A stretch of 64,000 nucleotides of DNA from Platycnemis pennipes (GCA_933228895.1 OW121852.1:127033544-127097543), one strand, 5' to 3'; shown: positions 10,241-22,189, numbered from the stretch's first letter. Translations and numbers: made by a program. The notes: generated from the letters alone by a model not told the origin.

Positions 10241-10690
10241 CACATATAGTGAGTAGGGTTTTTCATATCGGTCGTTTGTCCCGGGTCAATCCAGGTTTTT
10301 AGTCGTTGAACTCCGGTTCTGCCATGTGCACTGGCTCTTAGTTTTTCACTTAGGCAGGAATCACACTCTTAGCGCCATTATGCGCATTCAATCCATTTAT
10401 ATTTTCATATTATTCCCTGTTTTTATTCTCAGTATTTTGCTTTGTGTACCGGCTCTTAGTGTTTTTAACTAGGCAGGGATCCTACTGTTCAGCACTTATA
10501 GTGTGTAGGGGTTGGCTTATCTGTCATTTGACCCGGGTCAATCCCGGTTTGGCATTTGAACTACAGTTTTGCCGTGTCCACTGGCTCTTAGTTTTTGATT
10601 TAGGTAGGACTCACATTCTTAGCGCCATTATGCGCTACCATTCTATTTATATCTTAAGATTGTTCCGTTGTTCACGTATTTGTCACTGAT
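10241..10690 (+). repeat. Diverged ~252-bp tandem repeat
   Basis: CACATATAGTGAGTAGGG at 10241 recurs as CACTTATAGTGTGTAGGGG at 10493. Both are followed by CCCGGGTCAATCC, a TGTGCACTGGCTCTTAG-type motif, TTAGGCAGGAATCAC-type sequence and CTTAGCGCCATTATGCGC. A partial third unit (GTACCGGCTCTTAG) lies between them at about 10445. Copy 2 carries the same at 58682-59118. Confidence 0.85.
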
Positions 10691-11699
10691 AATTTGATTT
10701 ATTTTTTATGGTTAATTTTACCTTATTTTAATGTTTCTTTAATTAATGTATTTATTACAGGTTTTCCTCAATTTATTGTATTTTCTTTTGCAGGTGTATG
10801 TGTGAATGCAATTTTTGAGTTTTTTTATTGGAGAATGAATGATGATGAACAGGGTCAGCGCCGATAGGTATGCGAATGAAATAGGTAGGATTAGGGAATT
10901 TAGCAGTATATTTAGTTTAGAGGGTGGGTGGATTTTAGATTGGGAGGATAGGGTTTAATATGGTATATCCTTAGTTTTTAGTCCGCTTGATCTCGTCGCG
11001 TCTTGCCCTGGCCCTGGGAGTGAATGCGTGGAATAGGCCTCTGCGCAGCCCGGAGGGGAACGCAGGGGGAAACGCCACGTTAAATAAAGGTTAACGAGCC
11101 GGTGGCGCGACCTCTTGGGTTCGGCATGGAATAGCGCCTGTGTGTATGTGGTTATGCGTGTGAGAATGATCTAATAAGCATAAAAAGCACCATTCTAGCG
11201 AAACGTAAAACTTTTGTTACTACACTCATTTTGCGTGTTTATTTTTTCATGGTTTTACAATCGTATAAGATAGTGGCAGGTGCAGAGATATAGTTTTATT
11301 TCTGCCAGGAAGAGACTATTATGTAAATACTGGCCTCAGAAACCCGTCCAGTATTCCTTCATGGAGAGGGAATTTTCAGTACATGACTATTAGGCAATAT
11401 TGACCACCCTCTCAAGGCTTATAAACATACCCTCGCTCTGCTTACAAAAATGTTCATTCTTGCAATATTTTTTTTCTCATGTCATGCTTCCCACCGACTT
11501 CTCCCGACGACTCCGATATTTCTTTGCCTCAAATTTTGCTTCTTTTTCCTATCCATTTTATGTTTACTTTTACTAAATACTCTACGCTTCGCTTCCGTTT
11601 TAATATTTGTATGTCTTCATTTATTTCACGGCTTTCAATTTTTTCTTTGTTTACATTTTATTCCAAGCTTTTTTTTACCAATACCAACTTTACCAACTT
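10691..11699. other. Gene-free DNA with a GC-rich block
   Basis: Acceptor-like TTCTTTTGCAG precedes about 10794. A GC-rich block at 10975-11130 contains an AATAAAGG string and is nearly identical in copy 2. A GCGAAACG motif at about 11198 lies near CTAATAA, which is reminiscent of the hammerhead-like motifs elsewhere but too degenerate to call. The long frame starting at 11479 is only meaningful from about 11700. Confidence 0.4.
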
Positions 11700-11973
11700 T
11701 AATCGAGTTTGCCAAGATAATATTTATGCAAAAATAAAGAGTTATGATAGTAAACCGATGAACTGGATAGAAAATAACCTTTCTGATAGAAAATTAACTG
11801 TAAAAATTCTTGATCAATGCAGTGGAATGAAAACAATCAAATCAGGAGTTCCTCAGGGTTCAATATTAGGACCAAATCTGTTCCTTATATATGACATTGT
11901 TAAGCACATTAGAAACGGCAAGATTTTTATGTATGCAGACAACATTGTGACAACTTCTTTGAAAGCAAATTAA
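11700..11973 (+). pseudogene. Jockey/CR1-like reverse-transcriptase palm fragment
   Basis: Plus-strand translation gives a WIENNLSDRK-type segment, then SGVPQGSILGP (RT motif around the template grip), LFLIYDI and YADN. The last replaces the catalytic F/YADD, so its second aspartate is Asn. The upstream sequence is low-complexity and not recognisable as RT, and the 3' half is missing. Copy 2 (about 60120-60410) has an additional stop after the LSD segment and the same YADN. Dead element. Confidence 0.8.
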
Positions 11974-14900
11974 TAAAAATATTGTATGATATTTTATTAT
12001 ATATTATTATATGTATATTATTGTATATTTTATTGTATTTTAAACTCATGAGATGATGAATATCGTAATCTATGTATCATTCTTCTCATCCAATTTCAGA
12101 GTTATCAATATTTTGCTGTGCATTACTGTACACCTAATGAAAAAGTTTTTACGATATAAAATATACCTCATTGTAACTTTGTAATTTGCTGTAAAATTTG
12201 TAAGTTGCTGTAAAATAAATGTTTCCGTAAAAAAATTGATAAAGTGATTTCCACGATCATTGATTTATACACTAACACCAAACGAAATACTAAATTATAA
12301 CATTTCCTATTGTTTTATTAAATACTTTTGCCATGACGACGTAAATGGCTATAAAAAGTTTATTATCATTTCAAACTGTGCATATGTTATCTACTTACAT
12401 CCAAAAAAATGGCTTTCTTCTTTTTCTTTAAACTGCACATATATACTAAATGTACGGTAACATTTGGCAGGATTTCTTAGATGATGAAGTGTCGTATTTA
12501 TTCAATTGCTTGGCTCTCACTTCGGAGACGTAATTTACGAGCTATAAGATAAAGATCATGAAATTACAAATATATGTATGGAAATTTTTCCCTTCTTCGC
12601 ATGACGGTTTTGTTTTTCACACTAGGATTTTAAGGAAATGTCCACCCTTATTTCATCTGGAAAAACAATGTTCCATTTACAATGATTTTCATGGAATCAT
12701 GCTTATTTTTATACTGAAGAATGTTCTTTACAATTTACAATAACTGTTATATGATCGAGTTAATTCCAAATATTCTATTGAAAATAATTTTTTAATGTCT
12801 TAGGTCTACTTATTAAATTACCTTTTTTATGCAATTATTCAGTGTTATTGGTGATAAAGTACGCATTTTTATATTGTGGCTCATGAATATATTTATGAAT
12901 GACATATTACATGTTTATTGTTTTATATTATTGTAGTGAAGTTATGCAAACTATACGATGACATCAACATCTGGCTAATGCTTTTAAATTAATACTGTGA
13001 AATTTTTCACGTGGTATTATTGGATTCTGAAAATAAAATAATAATTCAATTCCATACATTTTACAAATTTATTCTTGTTTCTTGTTGTTGTTTGTTGTCT
13101 GAAATCGAAATTTCCACACGCAAGAAACATGGGTTGGAGTGGCTCATGAATATTTATTTACAAAAATTGAGATAAAAGACTTTTCTTAGAGCCCTTTCGT
13201 ACTCTAGTCTCTAAATTTGGATTTTCTGTTTGATATGGCGTCTTTTTATAGGAATTTTATGTCCACGCAGAATCTGCCTTCATCAGTATATTTGTCCATT
13301 ATTTTTTTCAAATCATATGGTCTCGGTGTCAAATCAACATACGTTGCCGTGGGGAAAGGGGGCGTCCATTAATCACGTTAGGTGATGCGAAGTGGGTCCG
13401 AGAAAAGTCTTGAAGCATCACCTTAGTGGTCTACAAGTGAATTATGTGCTTTTTTATCATCCAGGTGAACCTGCCCAGATCAAGTTGTTTATGTGTGTCG
13501 TTCAAGCACACTGACTTTGTCGTTTTTCATCAGACACTTCGTTATAATCCCTTCACATGTATGCTATAACAGTAATGCTTTACTTATCATCCCCTCTTTC
13601 ATTGAATGAGAATCAGATGTCCTAACCTGCGGTACCTTTCATTACTATCTAGGATCTTGATTTAATATCTTGGTTGTAGGAAGAAAAATGTGGATTATTT
13701 TTTCAAACTACTTATTACATTCTGAAATGTTTTTTTCTCCCCTACATATTTTGTATCGTGTTTTTTATTGTGTTTGCACTTTGTGGTGTATTACTTACTG
13801 TTTTAATATACAATAATGTGTAACATGTTGTAGATTATGTATAAATAAATCTTTAGTTTACTCAATCTCATAATATTACATATGTAATAATTTAATGTAT
13901 ACTGTATGTATAATATAGCCATAATATATGTGTATTGATGTGGCTGCAATGACTTGAAACAATCGTACTAATAAAAAGATAAATTATGTTTGTGTTTTTT
14001 TCATGAACACGATTTATTTAATTTTTCCTCGAAATGTGTTTTCTCATTCCTTTGTGAATGGCAAAAATGTCTGAAATGTTTATCAGTATTCTTTTCTGAT
14101 ATTGGCATTTCAGGAATTGTTTTCTTTGGGTCTAAATTTTGTTCTAACAGCTATTTTATAATTCGATAATTGGTTTGGAATAAAGACATTGACCTAGAAA
14201 CTTAATTTTAATCTACAATAAGCTTACATTAGCTATAATTCTTTTTTATTTTTTTCATTATTTATGTGAAAGGATGCCTTTGTTACAAACATATTTTAAG
14301 TTATATGATTTTATTTTTTTATTTTTTATTAATTACTCTTGTTTTTCATTTATGGTATGCTCAGCTGATTTTTAATATTCTGACCAAATTGATTTTTTTA
14401 TCTAAGACTATTCGGTAATTTTTCCGGAATAATAATAGTTTCTTAATGTACTAAGAGGGAGTTGAAAGTGTGAAACTGCTTTATTTGTATGCATGAGAAA
14501 TTGTTAGATAGCCAATATCATTTAAACTACAATAACAACAGTTATTTCTACATTCCAATCTTTGTCTCAGGAGTTGCTGATAGTGTAAACTTGTGAATAT
14601 AGCAATGAAGTGTGAAATCTTCTGCGAATTTAAGTGGATAATCTTTGGATTTAGTAAAATGTTTTAAATTGCTTCCGATAAGAATTCATTGACTCTGGGG
14701 ATTCGTTGTAACGTATACCTTTTCAACTAAACATATCTTGATGTATTCTACATTACTACTAATATATTTATGTGAGTTAAAAACGTTATAAACTCCTGTA
14801 TTTATACGGAGGACTGCCTGCCTGTATTTTTGCATATATTCTATTGTATCGGTATCATAGTCAGAAAACCTGACAAACAACACTCTCGACACTAAACGGA

Positions 14901-15546
14901 GTTGCAACGAAAATCAACACTGCAAATATTTTTCAAGAAATGAATAAGAATGGAATAAACCACAAAGACAGTTTCCAGTGTTTGATTGGCTTGTCAAAAC
15001 AAAAAACGATCAAGGCCTCTATCACCACAGCATCGAATTTGGCAAAGTAACTGAAAGAGTAACTTTTGACGTAAAAGTTACTTTTTTAACCTTAACATAA
15101 ATCAGTTACTTTTTTAGAAAAGTAACTTTCAAATTTACCTAGATACTTTTCACATAGATTACTTTAACTTTATTCAATTAATTTTTTTCGGTCACGTTCC
15201 CAACTATGATCGGTAAATACATAACACCCAATGTATTCGGATTTCATTTTATGTTTGCTTTAAGGTAGTAATTAGTTGTTTGGATGTTAATTGTATTCCT
15301 GCAATTCTTTCTATTACTGTTTGCTTTTACACAATTTTTTTCTCAATTGATTCCTAATATTCCTTTTAATGTGGCATGCAGTGAAAAACAGCGAGACTAT
15401 TTTAAATAAATTATAATGACTGAGACCATATTTTTATAAAAAGAAGCATATCATGAGTTATGCTTGCCGACTTACTTCGCAAGAATTAAAAATAACTTAA
15501 CAGTGGATTATTCAGGAATCTCTGTATCATCATTTTTGGTTCGTCT
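11974..15546. other. AT-rich gene-free DNA
   Basis: No supported gene. It includes TAT/ATT-rich runs near 11985-12040. At 15045-15170 there is a cluster of AGTAACTTTT and its reverse complement AAAAGTTACT in several orientations, which looks like a MITE terminus or foldback remnant. The short ORFs here are all unrecognisable. Copy 2 equivalent is 60411-64000. Confidence 0.5.
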
Positions 15547-15699
15547 TTAGAATTGTATTTCAGCATTTTTGATGAATTAAATCTTTATTTTCAGTTATTG
15601 CCCTTACTCTGTGTTATATTTTATTTATCGAGTATTTGTTTCTTTTATCTACATGTATCACATACTTATTAATGCGTAGGTAATGTATGTATACAGCGT

Positions 15700-15895
15700 T
15701 TGACTATGCACACCGAGCGTTGATCCACGTTTACTTGGCTACGTCGAATGTGTTGCGTGAATTGCAGTTCTATTTTCATAACAAGAAACAATAGCATTTC
15801 AACAACGCTGATGTGCAGTGATTTTCATGACATTGCCATTATGAAAAAATAGCAAATATTTACTCAAAGGTTCATAAATATATGGTTTTCTTTAA
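15700..15895 (+). repeat. Diverged direct repeat, first unit
   Basis: The GAGCGTTGATCCA landmark followed by a TACGTCG motif, a GTGAATTG motif, CTGATGTG and GTGATTTT(C/T) recurs in the same order at 16800-17010. The two differ at perhaps a third of positions. Family unknown. Confidence 0.65.
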
Positions 15896-16799
15896 TTTTT
15901 GACACTTTAGTCGCCAAGGTGGAGTCAACGCAAACGATAATTTTACTATTTTAGCCCGAAAATGTTTTTATGAAAGTCATGGGCGAATATATGCAAACAC
16001 ACTGCTTTATTACTTAAGGTGTTACTTATAAACAGTCTTTCACTCTTTGCTGTACATCCTCGCGGTTGCTGTACTTGTGGTACATGGTAATTGCCAATGG
16101 TAATTGGAATTTTCAACTTTTTACACTTCGTTCTGGAATTGATGAACTTAGGAGTTTTATAGTGGTCATGATGAAAGAACATACCCTTAATTGGAAAAAA
16201 TATTCTTAGCAGTACCAATCACTTTTTTATCCATTTTTATATTTCTTTTTTTATACTTCTTGCACGCTGGATGGGGTCGTCTCCCATATTTTTTGTTGCC
16301 GAATGCGATAGAGTTTGAAGAAGAAAAAGACGCGTATTTTTCCGTTTTTTGATACGTCAATTATTTCTCCAGTTATGAGCGGCGGAAACTAATCTTTTTA
16401 ACCCTTTCGGAAAAGTGGGCGTGGTGCAACCTCTGACGTATATCGATTTCGTCCAATCACAACTGAGACAGCGACGCTACTTCGTCTTATCGCAATGAGG
16501 GAGACAGAGCTGACTCTGCCAAAAGCGCGATTGTGACAGCATCTGTGCGAGCAGACCTTCCGAGAATCCACCTCCATTCCCTTCCCTTCCCCTAAAAGCA
16601 GTCAAGGACGGGAGGAAAATGACGTCAATGATATCAAAGCAGCTTTTTCGGTGGGCATCGCCTGTTGCTTATTTTAATTTTTGATCTGAGTGAATGGTTG
16701 TGGTAAGAAGATTAATTTTTTCACTGAAATTCTTTCTTCGTTTCAATCTAACGATTTCGTGTACAAAATTGCGATTTTGGTTCCAAGTAAACGCATTGT
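15896..16799. other. Gene-free stretch with a CCAAT/CRE-bearing island
   Basis: At 16430-16640 the sequence is GC-richer, with CCAATCAC and a TGACGTCA (CRE) near 16620. It could be a promoter, but no initiator, ORF or splice pair can be tied to it. A 90-codon minus-strand ORF at 16218-15946 is unrecognisable. Confidence 0.25.
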
Positions 16800-17010
16800 T
16801 TGTGTGTTCGACAATCAAAGCCGAGCGTTGATCCATTTTTACAGGGATACGTCGCAGATGTGATGTGAATTGAAGATCTATTTTAATATCAAGTTTTTAT
16901 CACAAAATTACGTGTAGGATAGGATGTTACAATGCTGATGTGAAATGATTTTTTTCTGAAATATTAATAGTAAAAAATATTCATCCAAAATTCATTAATG
17001 CCTCTTCTAC
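16800..17010 (+). repeat. Diverged direct repeat, second unit
   Basis: Partner of 15700-15895 (shared CCGAGCGTTGATCCA and following landmarks). Probably two insertions of one unknown repeat. Confidence 0.65.
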
Positions 17011-17465
17011 ACGTCCGCCTGCACTCAGCGTACTTGGCTCAGCCTGAACGTTGAGCCACCTTCCTTTCTACACGAAGCACTTTAATCGACGCTTCGTCAT
17101 CTGGTGCCGAAGTTTACAAATGACATTGTAAACACTCAACATGACTGGCATAGAAAATTATTGAGAGAATGAGATCATTCTACTGGTATATTATCACTTT
17201 CTATTACCTTCGGTACTTTCCGGAACCTTTTCCCCGTTTCCTTCCATTGGGTTGAGAATCTTATTTATCCAAGTTTTAAATAGCAAGCGCGTTTTCGCGC
17301 CACACGAGTTGTTTAATCCGAACAAAAACAAAGCGTATTACTTAAGTTGGGGTCCCGAGGCTTGCTGAGCCTACCCCTCGGCTGAACAATGGTGGCGCCT
17401 CTACACGGTGGGATCAGCCGTTATGTCGGCTGATCTGGGCCGCTCATCCTAGCGTGTAGAGCTAG
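16996..17465. mobile_element. Possible MITE remnant with CTACACG ends
   Basis: CTTCTACACG near the left edge and CGTGTAGAG near the right edge are inverted. Extra CTACACG strings occur inside, and the region is GC-richer than its flanks. No exact target duplication is visible. Weak call. Confidence 0.25.
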
Positions 17466-18096
17466 CATAACCCATGTTTCTCCTGTTTTTGTTATTTGAG
17501 CACCATGACGACGAAAATAATTAAGAATTGACTTTGGGTGCTTTCGATTTGCGGCTACAGCTGACGATAGACGGCGGTCGCCACGCTGCGATGCTTTCGA
17601 TTTTGCTGGATCGCCGGTAACGGTGGCTCTCTGCTCTGAGGAGAGCCGAACAGATGAAAATCTGTTGGCGTAATATGACGTGACGTAAAACAATGCATCA
17701 AGAAATGAAGATTTATTAGGCGTATTTGTTCAGATCCCAGATCAATATTTTTTTGTAAACTCCCAGACCAGGTATTCTACGGAATTTATCAATCAGAACC
17801 CCAAATATACTGCATGTCATTCCACTAACATGCGAAAAAATTACTAAAATCAACCACAGTACCTTATACCGAGCAAAATTGGTGAATTGCATGGCTGATT
17901 CGAACTTTACCGGACGATTCCCTTCGTTGCTACTTTCTTATTAACCATCTAATTCCCTGAAATGACTGCGAATGCGCGAAAAGCCGGTGCCAGCTGTGTT
18001 TCATTTCATTTGCATCCTGACGATCGACGGCCCCTGCGTTCGATAATCGGCTATCGACGCACCTAAATGAAAAGCACCCGTAGCAGTCAACTGTTA
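17466..18096. other. Intergenic DNA
   Basis: The minus-strand ORF 17693-17421 and smaller frames have no recognisable motif. A GTAGCAGTCAACTG string at 18070-18090 resembles the Harbinger-like terminal repeats just downstream. Confidence 0.35.
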
Positions 18097-19044
18097 AGGT
18101 GCGTTTACACGTAGCAGTTGACTGCTATGACAGTCAACTGCTAACAACTCCACTCGCATGTGTAAATAGTAACTGCGATGCGAGTTCAGGTCGATACTGG
18201 ACACATGTCGAACACTATCGATCCACGTTCGAGCTATTAGCAAAGTTGAAGCTCGTCTACTTTCCAGCTACTTTCTACATTTTTCGTTTTCCCGCAATAA
18301 TCTCGCGGAACCGCTTTTGCTGTTTTCCTGGAACCCTGAAGTGCCGCGACACATCGGCCACTGGAGTAGTGACTACAGTTCTCTTTTAATAAATCCTAGG
18401 CTAATCCTAGAGTTCCCCTTTAATAAATCCTAATTCTCTTGGCTCTGCCGCATATTTCCAGGATGTCTACCCCACGATAAATCTTTAGTGATTGTTACAC
18501 CTAAGTACTTTAAGGCGCGTTTACACGTAGCAGTTGACCGCCATGACAGTCAACTGCTAACAACTGTTAACCCCTACTCGCATGTGTAAATAACAACTGC
18601 GATGCGAGTTCAGGTCGATACAGGACACATGTTGAACACTATCGATCCACGTTCGAGCTATTGGCAAAGTTGAAGTTCGTCTACTTTCCAGCGGAAATGT
18701 ATCCAACACAATCGCCAACGTAAAGCAATACACGACGGATTTTGGATATGATAACAAGGATTTCCCTTCCCAAAAGAGGAGATTCTACTCTTTAAAGAAT
18801 GGAACAAAAGAAATCGTCGATGGAATTTATTGCTTCATGAATTTAATGAAAATTTAAGCGAAATTCACTATTGAAATCTAACGCTTTTTATATGTTGTGG
18901 CAACGCCTAAATAGCGGCTATAAGCTGCATAGAAGTTAACGCAGACGCATCATAGCAGTAGCGATATAGATACATCGCGCATCTCGCGACTGTCATAGCA
19001 GTCAACTGCTACATGTAAACGCTGCTTTACGTGTAAACGCTGTT
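18097..19044 (+). mobile_element. Older PIF/Harbinger-like MITE, interrupted
   Basis: Left end AGGTGCGTTTACACGTAGCA is preceded by TTA (18094-18096). The right end, with the inverted ACGTGTAAACGC, is followed by TTA (19045-19047). Its right terminus has been split by the younger copy at 18513-19026. The first ~170 bp match that younger copy closely, then diverge at the CTACTTTCCAGC motif. TTA target duplications and this kind of terminus fit PIF/Harbinger; no transposase is present. Confidence 0.65.
18513..19026 (+). mobile_element. PIF/Harbinger-like MITE nested in a relative
   Basis: 514 bp, starting AGGCGCGTTTACACG and ending GTAAACGCTGCT. Terminal inverted repeats of ~40 bp include GTAGCAGTTGAC/GTCAACTGCTAC. 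It is flanked on both sides by TTA (18510-18512 and 19027-19029). It sits just inside the right end of the older copy 18097-19044. Non-autonomous. Confidence 0.8.
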
Positions 19045-19149
19045 TTACAACCAGCGCAATCGATCCCAAAATAAAAAGAAAAATCGAGGATTGGGATCGA
19101 GCTGCATGTTCGAGAGTTGGTTAAGTTGGTGTTATTTATTCGCCTTGTG

Positions 19150-19830
19150 TCTATTAGTTGCTAATTATGTTGTCTCAAGTTGTTTTATAGTATTTAAGTC
19201 AAGTTTATTTAAGTTTGTTTGTTTACTGTTGCTTCAAGGCTACATTGTTGTTTGTAAGAGTGAAAGAGGGTTAACTAATAAAGAAGTGAGCTTAGAGGTA
19301 AGTCACTTAAAAGAACAATTGCTTACGCTAAACATGGTTGCATACGTGAAATAATGGATAATTAGTAAATGCCGCCAACCTAGGTCTTACGTTATTGAGG
19401 ACGAACAAGGAGGCAAGTATAATAGAAACATAATACATATTTCCTCTAACGGACAGAAACCTGTCCTAAAAGCTAATTTATCAAATGTATAGAACTGGAA
19501 TATGTTGCATTCAAATATGTTGTACTTGTGTGTGTGCAGGAGTGTATCAGAGGTTTTAGATATTTGTTCTTGAGTCTTCAAGATAAAAAGGAGAGATGTA
19601 CGATTCATGGATGATCCCTTTGTTGTAAAAGAGGAAGATGTTGTGCATTCGACTTATCCCTATTAATTGTTAATTAAGTTGTTAATAGCATTTTAGCTAA
19701 TTTGGTCCATTTAAGTTTCTTTATTTATTTGTTTACTATTGCTTCTTGGATACATTGCTGTTTGTTGGAGTGAAGGAGGGTTCAGTATTATAGGAATGAA
19801 CTTATAGGCAAATCACTTAAGAATAAATAC
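19150..19830 (+). repeat. Pair of diverged direct repeats, ~505 bp apart
   Basis: 19150-19340 and 19655-19830 share, in order, a TTAATT-rich start, TTTGTTTACTRTTGCTTC, TACATTGYTGTTTGT, GAGTGAARGAGGGTT and AAATCACTTAA-like ends. The ORF over the first unit (19091-19354) is not kept in the second, so coding is unlikely. Confidence 0.65.
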
Positions 19831-20673
19831 TTAAACAAAAAGGAGGGCGTAAAATTGTTTCCCAAATGCAAGGATTTGGACGCGGGAGGCTTGCAGCATA
19901 TAAATATTCCGAGCTCTTGAGATCTTGACGGACGACCGTCTCGTATTGAGGTCTGGGGCCGTAGGGACAATATAACGACACCGCGCGAAGAGATATGATT
20001 TTTAATATCCGAATAATAGCCGATCCCATCTGGTCGAATTGCAATCGGTGCTGCTTTTTACCGCTATTGTTTTCCAATATTTTTATGCCGCCGAATCTTA
20101 CTTGTTCCTCGCCATTTGGGGTCAATTCTGATATTTACTTATATAGCAATATCATGTAGATATGACTGAATAACCTCGTCAAGGTTTGCACCATAAAAAA
20201 ACAATGGGAAACAATATTTGGTTGCTGCGAGGTGAACTTTAGATTACGAAGCCATGGTTGAAATCAATGCATCCAATCCTGAATGTGATCATAGTGATTG
20301 GATAATCTACAAAATACTTTTTCGAAAAGTGTTTCTTTTGTTCCTCGAAAGGTAATTCCTTACGTCTCCAAAAACTGGACGATAGAAGGTAAGCGTTTCA
20401 GAAGTTGGTTCCAATGTTCAGTTGCAGCATGTATAATACTTACATTTCCCTTGACAATCGTTTCATGCGAAAGTATTCGCAAGGACAGTTCGCGCCAAAA
20501 TTGACAATTTTTTACATGAATAAGAGAATTATCATATGCCTTTTCTTCCTCTTGTCTTTCTTGAAAAAAATCTATTTAATTTGAGGGCTTGTCGGGGCCT
20601 CGTAGTTCGCTTTCAACTTGGTCCGGGTCTGCGTTTCACACATCTAATTTTAATTGAAAAGTTTTTTTTTCAG
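19831..20673. other. Intergenic or intronic DNA
   Basis: Short unrecognised frames only. It ends in a T-rich run and CAG at 20671-20673, the acceptor of the candidate exon that follows. If that exon is real, part of this stretch is intron. Confidence 0.35.
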
Positions 20674-20754
20674 CTAAAGGTCCAATTCCCGGAAGATGAC
20701 CTACCACCCCCTGCCAAGCGCCCTCGAGGCGGTTCGCCTTTAAGAGTAATATGA
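20674..20754 (+). CDS. Candidate terminal coding exon with nuclear-localisation-like motif
   Basis: GTTTTTTTTTCAG is followed by an 81-nt frame in phase 0 ending in TGA. Its 26 residues include an acidic-to-proline stretch FPEDDLPPP followed by AKRPRGGSP, a basic patch of the monopartite nuclear-localisation type. The exon is GC-rich, while the preceding intron-like DNA is AT-rich. No upstream exon could be found, and I do not recognise the protein. A CR1-like LINE has inserted only ~80 bp downstream. It could be the 3' end of a host nuclear-protein gene or a chance frame. Confidence 0.4.
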   Translation, partial: LKVQFPEDDLPPPAKRPRGGSPLRVI

Positions 20755-20834
20755 ATACATAGATCTATTCATCGCCTCGACATAAAATATCCTGATATGA
20801 TTGTATAAAGGATTCTGTTATGATTTTGGGGTAA

Positions 20835-21777
20835 ACACATACGTGAAATAATGGGTCAAGCTAATCATAAACTGGGATTCATCAAAAGAGTACTTGGCAA
20901 ATATGACGATCATGTACGAGAAATCAGCTACTTTTCCCTTGTTAGACCTCATTTGAAATATGCTGCCAGTGTATAGGATCCCTACGAAATCGGTCTACAT
21001 AATGAACTTGAACGTGTGCAGCGAAGATCGGCAAGATTTGTAAAGGGACGGTACGATGACTATATTAGCGTAACCAGTCAATTAAATGAATTAAATTGGG
21101 AATAATTGTCAGATCGTGGTTGAAATTTAGATTTAATCTCTTAAATAAATTCTAGGATAATATTGATCCACTGATTGACGTTAAAAATATTTTGCGTACT
21201 CCAACTTACTGTGGTAAAGTGGACCATAATCACAAAATTAGAGAAATTGATTGCCGAACTGACAGATTCAAAATATGAACGACGGTAAATATATCCAATT
21301 TGATCAATTGATAGCATACGTAGTTGCATGTTGGTATCAGGACTTTCAGCTAACCCAACTAGCAACATTATACTGCATGCTTGCCTTGCTATTGTTATCT
21401 TTAAAAAATAAAGTTTGGGCTACTACGTAGGATATTTCAAGCCTGCTGCGTAAACCGCAGTGAAATTCACGTTAATTGCCATGAACAAAAATTCACCTGG
21501 ACCGGGGATCGAACCACAGACCTTGGATTTTCCGGGCCATTGCGCAGACCACTACGCTACCCAGGATCCTTCATTCTGCGCAGAGGTCCGGAAAGCCAAA
21601 GGTCCGTGGTTCGATTCCCGGTCCAGGTGAAATTTTCTCATGGCAATTAATGTGAATTTACACTCGTATATTATTACTAATATTTTAATGCATGGATAGC
21701 GCGCCTTTTTTGTGAGAATTCACCCCCTGTCGCACACTTTTATGGCGGCTTGCAGGGTATTATGTAGATGTAGATGA
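20835..21777 (+). pseudogene. CR1-like LINE (family A), 3' part, with SINE pair inserted
   Basis: Translation shows IMGQANHKLGFIKRVLGKYD-like, HLKYAASV followed by a stop in place of Trp, ERVQRRSARFVKGRYDD, then further stops. The 3' UTR resumes after an inserted SINE pair (21461-21664). It ends with CACACTTTTATGGCGGCTTG and GGGTATTATGTAGATGTAGATG at 21777. Truncated at the 5' end and non-functional. Confidence 0.85.
21461..21664. mobile_element. Head-to-head pair of tRNA-derived SINEs
   Basis: The left copy lies on the minus strand (about 21568-21461). Read that way it has box A-like TAGCGTAGTGGTC and box B-like GGTTCGATCCC. The right copy (21575-21661) is plus-strand, truncated before box A, with GGTTCGATTCCC. 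Both end with the shared CATGGCAATTAATGTGAA-type 3' body, so the pair forms an inverted repeat with arms of ~85 bp. A third copy is at 30902-31009. These are SINEs, not functional tRNA genes. Confidence 0.8.
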
Positions 21778-22189
21778 ATGCTGATTGCAGCTGATAACTT
21801 CCCGTAATTTCCAATCCCTGTCAATAGGATCGAGGCTGATTTCCATTTAGCACGTTACGAACATGAGTTCGCACTGTTGTGTTTCTTTATTCATCGGCAC
21901 CCGACTCAAACCTCTGAGAAAAAGAACGCTCTTCAACAAAACACTCGAAGTCTTCTGAATGAATTTCTCCCGCTCCCACAGTCTCCCCGATAGCAGCTCG
22001 CCCGCGCTCAGTGGAGAAAAGAATAACCTCCTTTCCCTTCCGTTGATGTATGCCCCAACCCCAGCCGAGTCGGAAACACGTCATCACCGCCTCCTTGTAT
22101 TCATTTCCAATCCATTCAGATGCCCTTGACCGCGCATCCATCTTCCCGAAATCGTCGAGTGCTGCTGCCCTCTCTATCCTGGTTTCCGG
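21778..22189. other. GC-richer stretch with an unrecognised minus-strand ORF
   Basis: On the minus strand 22261-21887 is open for 124 codons starting with ATG. It has a WGWGIHQRKGKEVILFS segment and an acidic C-terminus. GC content is well above the surroundings. No domain is recognised, and its start overlaps the LINE fragment on the other strand. Confidence 0.25.

Larger units (their letters stand above)
1..15546 (+). repeat. Segmental duplication, copy 1
   Basis: Base 1 aligns with 51898 and base 15546 with 64000, in the same orientation and with the same order of parts throughout. Most of 1-1800 and 2300-4200 differs from copy 2 at only one or two bases per hundred. Stretches such as 2080-2290 and 13080-13440 differ clearly more. 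The alignment offset falls from 51897 at the left to 48454 at the right, almost all through a different number of ~346-bp array monomers. Both ends run off the window. It could be a true tandem duplication or two haplotypes placed in series by the assembler. Confidence 0.95.

Noticed and set aside
11160..11210. Fourth hammerhead-like motif (CTAATAA ... GCGAAACG)
   Set aside because: Both core guanosines of CUGANGA are changed and stem II does not pair beyond two bases.
11450..11699. Low-complexity Phe/Leu-rich frames before the RT fragment
   Set aside because: Pyrimidine-rich DNA gives such frames by composition; only the part from about 11700 resembles RT.
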